From Melanopsichium pennsylvanicum (taxonomy: Eukaryota > Basidiomycota > Ustilaginomycetes > Ustilaginales), in assembly GCA_900208305.1 (NCBI GenBank), contig OAPG01000013.1, positions 372,001 through 436,000 of the forward strand: a stretch of DNA of 64,000 bases, read 5' to 3'. Numbering within the stretch: position 1 is the stretch's first letter; every line of letters begins with the position of its first letter. The notes below the pieces were generated by a model. That model was not told the origin of the DNA. It did no database searches and was given only the letters and a program-made list of their open reading frames with translations. The translations under genes and the position numbers were made by a program. This document shows, piece by piece, positions 53,004 through 62,800 of the stretch.

Positions 53004-55132
53004 CGGTCACCATGATGGACAGCGAATTAGCAAAAGAACTTCAGCAAGCTACAGACGAACTGCTTGACCTTGGTCCTCTTCAACCGCCCTCACGCTATGC
53101 TCCATCCTCACCGCATCTTCAAACGCCACAACAAGCCAGAGCCACACGACAAGATGCAGCACAAAAGTCTACTACCTTCTCAAGCAGCTCTAAGCTTGAG
53201 ATCATCCACTCGCCCACAGATGTTCGCCCTTTCCACTGGCCCGCCCCCATATCGAACCACACAGATGGTACTGCTCAGGACAGTCCATCACTAGCTGCAA
53301 AGGCAGGCATTGGAGCTGGAGACCCTATCAACATTGTGCTGGTACAAAGCGTCTCTGATGATGCGGATGATCATCTACCAGAAAGGGGATTGAGTAGCAG
53401 GATGAGCTCTGTCAAGGCGGTGACCGGAAAGACCCTCGAGGAAGAGCATCAGCAGCCAGTAGACCTGTTCGGAAGAAATGGTGAAGAGACGAGCGCAGCA
53501 TCGCCAAGCAAGCTCAAATTGCGCACGCCAATATTCGACATCTACATCAACCAGTACGGCGAAAGAGTCGTTCAGGGCAAAGTCGTCGGTCGGATTCTCG
53601 GCGGTCGTCCTCGCCCTGCCTCTCGCTGCGAGCACGCTTCTCAACCTTCTAGCAGCTTCGATCAGGCGGCTTCCTCTAGCATCGCTCTGCCTGCATCACC
53701 ACCAAAAAGCACGTCAACGCAAACTACGTCTAGCAAAGATGCAACAAGCCCTCCAGTATTTTTCCTCGAATCCTTTCCAGACGCGTTTTCCTCCTCCCGC
53801 GCCACCACGCCGTCTTCAACCTCAGTCAGACCAAACAGAGAGCGTCGACCATCAAAGGGCGGTCCACCTTCCATACTCAAAGCTCCTCGCGCTGTGGCTG
53901 GCGCTCTGACGCTGGCCCACTCGGATAATGTCGATGGCGCGGTCCCAGTCATGGTGCGGGACGCGAGCCTCCATACTGCTTCTTACTTTGACTCGCCTGG
54001 GAGTTCGAGTTCCAAACAGCTCTCTCCCCGCCCACACGCTGCTGGACTCTCCTCCGCTTCATTCTATTCCACAAAGGATGCGTACGAAGAGATTGCGTCA
54101 AGCCTGAAGGGACTTGAGCTGGACAGTGTGGACTCAGAAAGAGAAGACCAGGAGGACAAGGATCTGCTCTCGCCATCAGAAGCCGTCTTGACAGCAGGCG
54201 GTCGCCCAAACGCGAGGTCCAAACTCGAATTGCCGACGCTCAGGCAGCCGACACCAACAGTTGAATTGAGCCAGGAGAGAGTGGAGACTGTGCTTCATGG
54301 CAATCGAAGGCAAGCCAGAGCTAGCGGGGTGGCTCAACCAGAGAGCGAGGCCAGCAGCCACAATCGAGACTCACGATATGATTTTGCCGTCGTCTCACCC
54401 TTGAAACATGTCAAAGCTCTGCATTCGATGCATGGCGTTGTTGATGTCGGGAATACAGATCATGCAATTCCTCAGGAGTCCAGATTCGGATCATTCTCCG
54501 AGCCAAATAGTCCGGTCTTGTCATCACGACTCAGCCGCTTCCCGCAACACGATGAGGACGAGGCTTTGTTCAGCGCAAAAACAAGGAAAAAAGATGATGA
54601 TGACGACAAAGCGTCGCTCGAGAGCGCACCGTCCTCCCTGATCTCACTTCCCGTCTCCTCACTCACATCTTCCTCGCGCACACCATCTCACACATCACTC
54701 GAAAGGCGTCGATCTGCCTCATCCACCCACTCTCGTCGACGATCATCACTCAATAACCCGCACTATTCAACCTCATCGGACGTGTTTGCCAGGGAGGTGA
54801 AAATCAGAGGATGGTCCGAAGTCGGTTCAAACGCACGAGGGTGGGTTGTGTACGAACTGCGAATCCTCACCAAACAAGGTACGCCTATTATTGCTCTTAA
54901 GAGATTCTCGTCGTTTGTCAAGTTGAGGGAATCACTCAAGAGGGAGTGTGGGGAACAGGCGAAATGGTTGCCCGAATTGCCCAGTAAAAGTGCAGGATTG
55001 TTGAGCAAATACGATGCAAACTATCTCGAAAAACGAAGGAGAGCGTTGCAAAGGTGGTTAGAGCTGGTGGTGCTCGATAGGGTTTGGGGCGCAAGTGAGG
55101 CTGTGAGGGAATGGGTGTTGGCTAGCGATTAG
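53000..55132 (+). CDS. PX-domain protein
   Basis: A 710-residue protein with a C-terminal PX domain (about 595-705). Its markers are the WVVYELRI strand, ALKRFSSFVKLRESL (the phosphoinositide-binding RR/RF-x-F region), LPSKSAGLLSKYDANYLEKRRRALQRWLELVV. PX domains bind PI3P or related lipids on endosomes. The rest is long, Ser/Thr/Pro-rich and probably disordered, with an acidic-Lys patch near 525-540. The layout resembles fungal PX proteins related to Ypt35 and SNX-like adaptors, but no partner is evident. The start at 53000 has an ATG in frame plus two further Met codons within five residues (MTVTMMDSELAKEL), any of which could be used. Confidence 0.85.
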   Translation: MTVTMMDSELAKELQQATDELLDLGPLQPPSRYAPSSPHLQTPQQARATRQDAAQKSTTFSSSSKLEIIHSPTDVRPFHWPAPISNHTDGTAQDSPSLAAKAGIGAGDPINIVLVQSVSDDADDHLPERGLSSRMSSVKAVTGKTLEEEHQQPVDLFGRNGEETSAASPSKLKLRTPIFDIYINQYGERVVQGKVVGRILGGRPRPASRCEHASQPSSSFDQAASSSIALPASPPKSTSTQTTSSKDATSPPVFFLESFPDAFSSSRATTPSSTSVRPNRERRPSKGGPPSILKAPRAVAGALTLAHSDNVDGAVPVMVRDASLHTASYFDSPGSSSSKQLSPRPHAAGLSSASFYSTKDAYEEIASSLKGLELDSVDSEREDQEDKDLLSPSEAVLTAGGRPNARSKLELPTLRQPTPTVELSQERVETVLHGNRRQARASGVAQPESEASSHNRDSRYDFAVVSPLKHVKALHSMHGVVDVGNTDHAIPQESRFGSFSEPNSPVLSSRLSRFPQHDEDEALFSAKTRKKDDDDDKASLESAPSSLISLPVSSLTSSSRTPSHTSLERRRSASSTHSRRRSSLNNPHYSTSSDVFAREVKIRGWSEVGSNARGWVVYELRILTKQGTPIIALKRFSSFVKLRESLKRECGEQAKWLPELPSKSAGLLSKYDANYLEKRRRALQRWLELVVLDRVWGASEAVREWVLASD

Positions 55133-55354
55133 TGCAGGATAAGTGTGAACAATCATACTCCTACCACCTACGTCAGTTGCTAATCATGCAGTGCGGTTCG
55201 TTAGGGGTATCATTGTGCAGCTACATGTCGCTTCGAGTGTCTAAATCAGCCTGCAAAAATATTCGCACTACGCAGCAGATCGATATGCCGTAGGAAAGCA
55301 AAAAATCACGATTGAGATTGCAACACACATTGTGAAGAGTAGGTATTTGAGATT

Positions 55355-56086
55355 TTACTCTTCATCGTCAGCAGCAGCTGCTGCTGCTGCAGGTGCAGCC
55401 GGAGGATTACGAAGCAATGAATCTTGGCGAGTCTTTCCTCGAAGCTCCCATCGGTCCTGTTATTTCCACCATATGTTGGATGTATCAGATCCAGATCAAG
55501 GTTATTGTTTTTGGTTGTCAGTATGATGGCCCTTCTTCTCGCTCTTTGCCGTTGCATGTATTAATATACAACTTCTTCCGGTGGGAACCTTGTCCAGTAG
55601 AGCTTCAGAGAGGTCGCTTTGCATCAACGCGCTCTGAAGTGGAAAAGGCACCCTATGGACAACGCTCTAGAGAAAAAGACTCGCTAAAGGAGGTTCAAAG
55701 AAGGTGGGGGACGGACCGTTTGTAGTCTGGGTTTGTACTTACATCGGTATATTGGGCAGCATAGTAAGTCAAAACGGGAACAGTCAAGCCCCACAGAAAG
55801 ACAGCACGCGCTTTGGAGGGTGTAAGACGGAAGCGCTGGTACATGGTGGAGTGCATGTTTTGCCATCGGTCCAGAGCCGGATCGGCTTTGTATGGGTCTG
55901 TAATATCGCCGCAGAACCAGTCAATTGTGTGTAGTAAAGTGTGGATACGTCAGCACACCATTTCTTTCTTCTGCATGTATGTGAGCCTAGATCGAACTGA
56001 CGCTGATCATCGCTGTTGACTGAGACTCTCTGGAACGTTGGGAATGGTGAAGATTGGGATCACTTACGGTATCCTCCGCCTGCCAT
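55355..56086 (-). CDS. NDUFB4: Complex I subunit NDUFB4/B15 homologue (3 exons)
   Basis: I reconstructed exons 56068-56086, 55743-55897 and 55355-55456. Introns are 170 and 286 bases with GTAAGT donors and TTACAG/TAACAG acceptors, phases 1 and 0. The product is 91 residues: MAGGGYHPYKADPALDRW start, an ARAVFLWGLTVPVLTYYAAQ membrane segment, and a WELRGKTRQDSLL motif. This order (Gly-rich start, DPALxRW, one membrane helix, W(D/E)LRGK) is that of the B15 accessory subunit of mitochondrial NADH:ubiquinone oxidoreductase. The C terminus ends in a poly-Ala run and DDEE, encoded by a GCA/GCT triplet repeat. The exact frame match at both junctions supports the model. The first coding exon is only 19 bases. 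Confidence 0.88.
55369..55395. repeat. GCA/GCT triplet run in NDUFB4 exon 3
   Basis: A short run of GCAGCAGCAGCTGCTGCTGC pattern, self-complementary about its centre, encoding poly-Ala in the NDUFB4 C terminus. Confidence 0.8.
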
Positions 56087-56530
56087 TTTGAACGATGTAT
56101 CCTTAAAAGGCAATTGAATGTTCCGTGCTGTGTTTGTGTTATGCTTGAGATCGTCGAATACGCTTTCCAAGGTAATTGTAGCCGTTTCGGTCGTTGTGTT
56201 GCTCGTGATGGGGTCTAGAAGGTGTTGAATGTCAGTTGGTGTCGGAAACCTCGAAATCCACCGCGAAGGCCGCTCGGATCCGTTTCGACCCTCGTAAAGA
56301 GCTCAGATCCACAGCTTACTAATTTTATCGCCCGAAAGATTTTCCTCTGACCTCCACAACACAAAATTTGGCTGAACCCTGCATCCCGCACCTTCTTGCT
56401 CGCTTTTTGTTGGTCTGATGATCTTGTTCCACTCGAGGGTCACACCCATCACCTTGACCGCTTCACACACGAATCCGACTCATTCAGACAAAGTTTCAGC
56501 ATCACTGGTCTCAGAGAGACAGGAAATACC
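56087..56530. other. Divergent promoter region between NDUFB4 and SNRNP27
   Basis: About 440 bases. The SNRNP27 frame is open upstream to 56396 without an ATG. No other gene seen. Confidence 0.5.
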
Positions 56531-57271
56531 ATGAGTGGAAGGCGCAGATCTCCACCGCCCCCACCCAGGCCCTATACCGACGGGACATCCAGAGGTGGAC
56601 ACCGGGAAGATCGCAGCGGAGCTTCCAACTCGAGCGGCTCCAGAAGACGGCGTAGTCCTAGCCCAGTTCAATCTCGTGCATCAAGCTCGAGAGACTGGAC
56701 AAGGGACGATCGCGAACATCCACGACGAGATGATCGATACGGAGGCAGGAACGATAGAGACGACTTCAGAACGAGGGACGGAGACAGGAACAGAGAGGAC
56801 AGGTACCGTGAGCGCCTACCCCCACCGAGACCTCGACCAGCTACATATCACGATGACGAATACTACGCAGTGCCACCCCCCCGAGACTCTGCATCATCTT
56901 CCAGTCGACGACACGTCGAACCTGTTCCTCATCGGAATGAGCCTAGGAGAAGTCGCTCTCCTCCACCACCGCATCCACCTTCATCATTGAAAGTACCACC
57001 CCCGCCAGCACCAGCAAATGAAACAAATTTGACCGCTCACCGGGAAGAAATCACCGAAGATGGCGAGATTGATAGTCGAGAAGAAGCAGAAGGAGGAGGA
57101 GATGTGGACGCAATGGCAATAATGATGGGTTTTGGCGGATTCGGAACCACCAAAGGCAAAAAAGTGTCTGGCAACGCAGCAGGAGCAGCCGAAGTCAAAA
57201 AGGAACGTACTTGGAGACAGTACATGAACAGAAAAGGCGGTTTCAACAGGCCGCTGGACAAGATCAAGTGA
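56531..57271 (+). CDS. SNRNP27: U4/U6.U5 tri-snRNP 27 kDa protein homologue
   Basis: A 246-residue protein. Residues 1-180 are an RS/RD/Pro-rich low-complexity domain with many RSPSP and RDD units. The C-terminal ~60 residues carry the conserved SNRNP27 core: [18 protein letters not shown] followed by a [18 protein letters not shown] ending. In humans this protein contacts the U6 ACAGA/5' splice-site helix and influences 5' splice-site choice. The ATG at 56531 directly starts the Arg/Pro-rich region; no earlier ATG is in frame. It converges with TYR1, 125 bases apart. Confidence 0.93.
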   Translation: MSGRRRSPPPPPRPYTDGTSRGGHREDRSGASNSSGSRRRRSPSPVQSRASSSRDWTRDDREHPRRDDRYGGRNDRDDFRTRDGDRNREDRYRERLPPPRPRPATYHDDEYYAVPPPRDSASSSSRRHVEPVPHRNEPRRSRSPPPPHPPSSLKVPPPPAPANETNLTAHREEITEDGEIDSREEAEGGGDVDAMAIMMGFGGFGTTKGKKVSGNAAGAAEVKKERTWRQYMNRKGGFNRPLDKIK

Positions 57272-57396
57272 AACCCGATCTAGTTTTCTACACGTTTTCA
57301 ATACATGCTACACAGGCTCGCAAATTACAGCATGATACATAATCGAATTGGTCATGCTTAACTACAGTATCCAGTTACAATCACTTCACGCAATAG

Positions 57397-58791
57397 TCAA
57401 TTTGCGAGGACGACCTTGAGCATCTCTGCACCCACCGCACCTGCTTCTTGGAAACGATGTTCAAAGAAGCTCCTCGTCTCGTCAAAGCGTCTTTGGTAGC
57501 TGTCAAAATTGCCGAATTGCACCGCTTGGGCCCAGCCTCGAGATGCAATCACAAACTCGGTATCATCGGCTCGGAAGCTGTTATCCCTGGCTGCTGCCTC
57601 ACATGCTTGACGCAGACGCTGTGGAGAGCGAAAGAGGTATTCGCAAACGCCGATCCAGATTCGGAAGATGGGTGTCGCCGCTAGGTCAAGATGGTCGTAA
57701 GGGTTGATCCCAAGTGAGCTCCAGCAATCGACAATAGCCAACAGGGAAAGGTGAGAGTTCGGAGGTGGTTGTGAGGGAGCAGCGACGTCGTCATCGTGAC
57801 CGGAATCACTGTTATTTGCAGAGGTGGCTTTGCGAGCGGCCATGTGGAATCGGTCGAGAAGTTTGTCGCTCATGAGGATGGGTTTGCGCTCTTCCTTTGT
57901 ACCCGTGCGCGAGATGATGCTGTTGCTTTCCTCGTCCTTCTCCCATCCAAATACTTGCTTTCTTGCATCAAACACCCGCTTCATGAGCTCTTGCTCGCGC
58001 TCGGCAACCATGAGCTTGAACAAGTCGGTGCAACTCTGTGCAAATTGAGTCACTTGCGTCTTTGCTGCTGGATTGAGCAACGCTAGACCAGCGTAGACGT
58101 GCCACTTTGCAGAGTAGATGCGGAGGCATATGTTGATCTTGACCGTCTCGATGCCGCCTGGATACCGCTCCGACTCCCACGGGTATTGATGAGAGCAGCA
58201 CCATGCGGTACCCATCGACAAGAAAGCGGCATGTGTGACCGCTTGAGTGTTGGCGGTGACGGTGTCGTGCTCTTCGTAGGTGAGATAGACGAAGTTGGAC
58301 TTGAAGCAGGACATGATGCGCTCCACCAGTCGGAGCTTCTCGTCGGGTGCTCGATGCTGGATTAGGATGAGTGGCTGTCCCGTCGGATCAACCTTGGGAC
58401 CGTGCATGGAATGGCATGAGATGATATAGATGTCTTCAGGAAGGTGCTTTTCGAACGCGGCCTTCTCCGGCGCTTTTACCGAGGTCTGACCAGCAACGAT
58501 GGCACCGATCTTGGTTGACGAGCCATACTGCTCGACGACCTTGTCAACATGGGCGGCTTCGACAGAATAGATGATGTAGTCACTACGCCGCGAGACGAGG
58601 TGACCATCTCTTAGGACGTTGAGTCCGGAATCTCGAAACTCTTTGCAAAGGTTTTCGTAGTTTTCTGGTCGATCGCACACATTGACATTCTTCCAGCCGG
58701 CTTCTCTCATCTTGGTCGCATACAGCCGACCCATGTCGCCCATACCAATGATGCCAATCTCAATCGTGTCCATCTCGTTTGAGGAAGTCAT
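57397..58791 (-). CDS. TYR1: Prephenate dehydrogenase
   Basis: A 464-residue NADP-dependent enzyme that converts prephenate to 4-hydroxyphenylpyruvate in tyrosine synthesis. The Rossmann motif GIIGMGDMG is at about 13-21. The catalytic HSMHGP motif lies at about 150, and a VTHAAFLSMG motif follows. A long helical C-terminal half matches the fungal Tyr1 layout. Length fits yeast Tyr1 (about 450). No ACT domain or chorismate mutase fusion is seen. The ATG at 58791 gives an eight-residue leader before the first beta strand. Confidence 0.95.
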   Translation of the reverse strand: MTSSNEMDTIEIGIIGMGDMGRLYATKMREAGWKNVNVCDRPENYENLCKEFRDSGLNVLRDGHLVSRRSDYIIYSVEAAHVDKVVEQYGSSTKIGAIVAGQTSVKAPEKAAFEKHLPEDIYIISCHSMHGPKVDPTGQPLILIQHRAPDEKLRLVERIMSCFKSNFVYLTYEEHDTVTANTQAVTHAAFLSMGTAWCCSHQYPWESERYPGGIETVKINICLRIYSAKWHVYAGLALLNPAAKTQVTQFAQSCTDLFKLMVAEREQELMKRVFDARKQVFGWEKDEESNSIISRTGTKEERKPILMSDKLLDRFHMAARKATSANNSDSGHDDDVAAPSQPPPNSHLSLLAIVDCWSSLGINPYDHLDLAATPIFRIWIGVCEYLFRSPQRLRQACEAAARDNSFRADDTEFVIASRGWAQAVQFGNFDSYQRRFDETRSFFEHRFQEAGAVGAEMLKVVLAN

Positions 58792-59826
58792 TGTAATGCA
58801 ACTATAATTGAAGTCCTGATATCGCGATATGGGAAAGTTGTCGAGTCGGGCGGGCGATGTACCGTTTGAAAAGGAAGTACTTGCCTGGTGACTTGTGATG
58901 GAAGGCGAGCACTCAGAGGTGATCGTAGTGAAGAGAGAGCAGTGTCGTCGTTTTCAAGAGCGCAGAGGTGAGAGGCTAAGTCATGAGACTTACGTCCAAA
59001 GAGAGGAAGGTCAAGGATCGGGTCTGCCCACCAATGCCGGAACTCGGATGAGCCGGTGAAATTTGGATGACGGCTAGGCGACCCATCCGACTGCCTTCGG
59101 GAAGATCCCGAAATAGAGACTTTTTTTGGCTCTTGTTTCGTTCATACCGGCGTGACTCACCTCGTCGGCTGATCCAATCGGCATTGTGACTTCTTACAAG
59201 TGGAGCAAGAACGCCACGTTTTCTCAGAGATCACAAGACAAGGCACCGTGCGAGACCAACTCTTTTTTTAAAAGGTTTGAAAGCCAGTGAATTGCCTTGC
59301 GCTATGCATCCACTTTCCTCAACGCGATCAGAAAAGCTGAGCTTCTTATCTTCTTGTCTTGGTTGGACCCTGACTACATCTGAATTACAAAGCAACACCG
59401 ATGACCTCTTTGGCTACTCAGCACATTTAGCCTCACATCTGTCAATATCATCTCTCTCGGGTGCATGCACAGGATCATCAACTCGAGCTTGTTACCAGCA
59501 CCACATTGCACCAGACCTGAAAGACTGCAAAGGCTGACAGTCTTCCCCGCCCTTCCTCCCTCTCATCCTGGACGACATCACGCCAGCCGCTCCATGATCA
59601 CGTCACACACGCACGCACGCTCCCTTGCCATCGTCCCCACCGTCCAGCATAGCATCTGTCCCTCGATTCCAACGCCTCATTCACACCATTGCTTATCGTC
59701 TTCGCCAAGAATAGCAAGAGTGATACTCCCGCATCGTACCCAATTCGGCATCGCACTAGCTGGCACTTCCGTATCCATAGCATGACCGAATTGAAGCTCT
59801 AGTACCATCATATCGCCACGGCAATC
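58792..59826. other. Divergent promoter region between TYR1 and TEL1
   Basis: Just over 1 kb. The TEL1-proximal 450 bases are C-rich. Two AT tracts (about 59121-59126 and 59264-59271) are present. No conserved frame or RNA recognised. Confidence 0.5.
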
Positions 59827-62800
59827 ATGGCTTTCTCGCTTCAAGAGGCTCTCGAGCAAATCCGCAGCGACAAGATCAAGGATCGCCAACAGGGCCTCGA
59901 AGCACTCGAACATATCTTTGCCGAACCGGACAACGTACTCAATCTCGACCCAAAGCAGGACGGAAAGGCTTGGCTCAAGACATTCCAGTCGCTTTTCGCG
60001 TGCGTGCTTGCCGAGAAGGCAGCATGTATCAAGAAGGGCTCCTTGTCCGATGCTCAGCCTGTAGCCCTTGCAAGGCTCCAGCGCGCAGCCCAGATGGTCC
60101 GTTCCATCGTCGAAAAGGCGGCCCCGCTCCTCGCTCGCAAAGTGGTCAAGGCTCTTGTCAACCACATAATTCAGATGCTCAACCACCGTGGCTGCCTTCT
60201 TCGGCCCGTAGCGCCAGCTTACACCTCCGCGCTCTGCGCCATTCTGAAGCACCAGCATCACGTCGATCACCTCGACCCGGAGGACTGGATCGCTTCCACT
60301 TCGCTATGCTTCGGCATTCTCCTTGGACGAGATCTTGACAACTCAGTCGCACCCTCTGACCCGGAGGAATGGCTTGCTTCCATTCCAACAACAATCACTG
60401 TACCGCACTCGCGCCGCGGACTCAGCCTCGAAGACGCCGTCACTGCAGATTGTCTCCGTCACCTTATGGCCTGCACTGTGGCTCCCTTATTAGGTCCGGA
60501 AGGATACGGTCTCTCGTTGCTCGCCGATTATACCCGATTTCTGCTCTGCTTCCCAGCAGAGTCGTCCGCTCATTTACCAGCAGTAACCGGCCTCGTCATT
60601 TTGCTTGAGCATTTGGAGCTCAACAACACACGTGCGGTCGTCTATGCCTCTCTCTCTTTGCGACATGTGCTTCTTGTGCTCTGGAAAACTAAAAACTACC
60701 TGGTCAAGGTGCGGCTTCTCCTCCTTCTTCGCATCGTCACCCCAGTGGTAGCATCAAGCACCAACAAGCAAACCGAGATCGGCCTTCCACAGGATCCATC
60801 CACTCTTCAATTTTTGCGGACTGAGGCGATTATCTTCCTCGAGCTCATCCATGAGGCGCTCCTCTATGATCCCGATACTCGATGGGCTCTTGAGCCTATG
60901 CGTCTGGACGCTTTGGTGTTCCGCTGTCGACAAAGCTCAGGATCGGAGCTTTCAAGTCCATATCCAGTCCTTTGCAATTCTGCATTTCATCTTGGCCCTT
61001 CCTCGACTGAACAGGACTCCTTGAGCTGGTGCCGCATCAGCCTACAAGTCGACCTGATTGAAGCTCTGACGAATCTTGGCCATTCCCAACAAAAAAACGG
61101 ATTGTCAGCTCTCTCTGGACATCGAGAAGCTGCGCATGAAGAAGCATCGCTCGGCACGGCGTCAAATTCGCTCTCTTCTCCTCGCACAAGAGCGTCGAAT
61201 GGAAAACGCGGTACGGACCCGATATCTCTTAGCTCGCAGAAGCGCAGACGAACTGGTGTAGCCGACACTGTCAGTGACACCTCTGAGCACGACTGGCTGC
61301 AACAGCTCGTTCGTATGGTCTCCAATTCCGACACTTCAACGCGTTCGAGTGTAACTGCAAGGCTGTGCACCTTGCAGCTGATCATCTTTGTTGTGCTGAC
61401 TCGTCCCCATCTCATCGATGCTACTAGAGTAGTCGAGATCAGAGGGTCGCTCCTTGCTCTCGCCGCTGATACGGAGAGTACCTTGGTCTCTTGGAGCCTA
61501 ATCGGGCTCAGCGCAGTGGTACTCGGGTCTGACGCAACTAACACCAACGGTGCTGATGGCGGTCCCAACAGCGTGTCTGCTCAGCATGGTACCAATGCCT
61601 GGGGTGTCGCTGTGCGCAAGCTTCAAAATCCGGATACCTGCCGCGCAGCTGCATTCTTGCTCTGCGCGATGCTAGCAAAAGGGGTCCTTCCGGAGGCAGC
61701 CCTTCAGCCAGAGGTCACTCGGCTGCTCGCCGAGGTCGATTTGCAAGGACCTCCTATTTTGTGTGATAGCGTGTGCCAGTTGATGACGAGGCTTCTCCAT
61801 CTCGCCACCTCGAATAACGTCTACCAGCACTTGGATCCTCGGCGAAAGGTCGGCGCATGGTTTGCGAGCGTCTACACCTCAGCTCCCGTTTTCCAGCCGC
61901 CCAGTGGGGGCCTTCGAAAACCGAACCTCTTGACGCCGTATCATGATTTGGTTGCCACCGTGAACGCCATGGTTGTTGAAAACGGGTCAGACTTGCCCGA
62001 GTCACAATCATGGGCTACTAGCACCCGTAGGGATGATGTTGCCGAGCTACTAGGCCGAAGAGCTCGTTCGCAATCGTTACGTGACCTGGCACTCAACGGT
62101 CAAATTGTTGGCGCACCAGCCTCACGAAGACAAGTCAGCCCCGCTGCAGTCGAAGCGGGGCCATCACTGCTCTCGTCCGAAGCATTCAACCGGATGACCC
62201 TTGTGCTCGAGAAGAAGATCAATGCGTGCTTGGCCTCGCTCAAAGCGCTTTCTTCGGACACAAGCTCGGCAACAGCCATTCCGTTTCAGGCCGTCATCGC
62301 CGTCATGCATGCAGCCATCCTCTCACTGGATCTTTGGTCGCGTTCGACCCCGCAAACCGGCTCGCAACGTCTCGGACGACTTCAGCGCTGCTGTCAAGTC
62401 ATCATCACCGCTATCGATGTGGCATCGAGCTCGAAAAGCATGCATCCTGAAGAATCCAATCTCGTCATCCAGCAGCTTGAGCTGATAGCCCCTCTGAGGA
62501 GGACATCCATGCGAAGCGCAGGCACGAGCAACGACTTGCTGCGCCAAGCCGGTGTAGCGAGCGGAATCGCGGCCTATACAGCGGACGTCCTCGACGACTC
62601 GATCGAGGCTCATCAGGATGATTCTACTCGAAAGCGGATCTGGACAGCAATTCGAGAAGCGAATATGCTCGAAGCGATGCTATCAAGCTGTGATCGATTG
62701 CTGGAGAGAACGTTGTTCGGTGACGAGGATGCCGAGAGCGATCCAGCATCAGCTACTCTCTCGAAAAACTGCGATGCTTTCGACGACATGCCGGAGAGCA

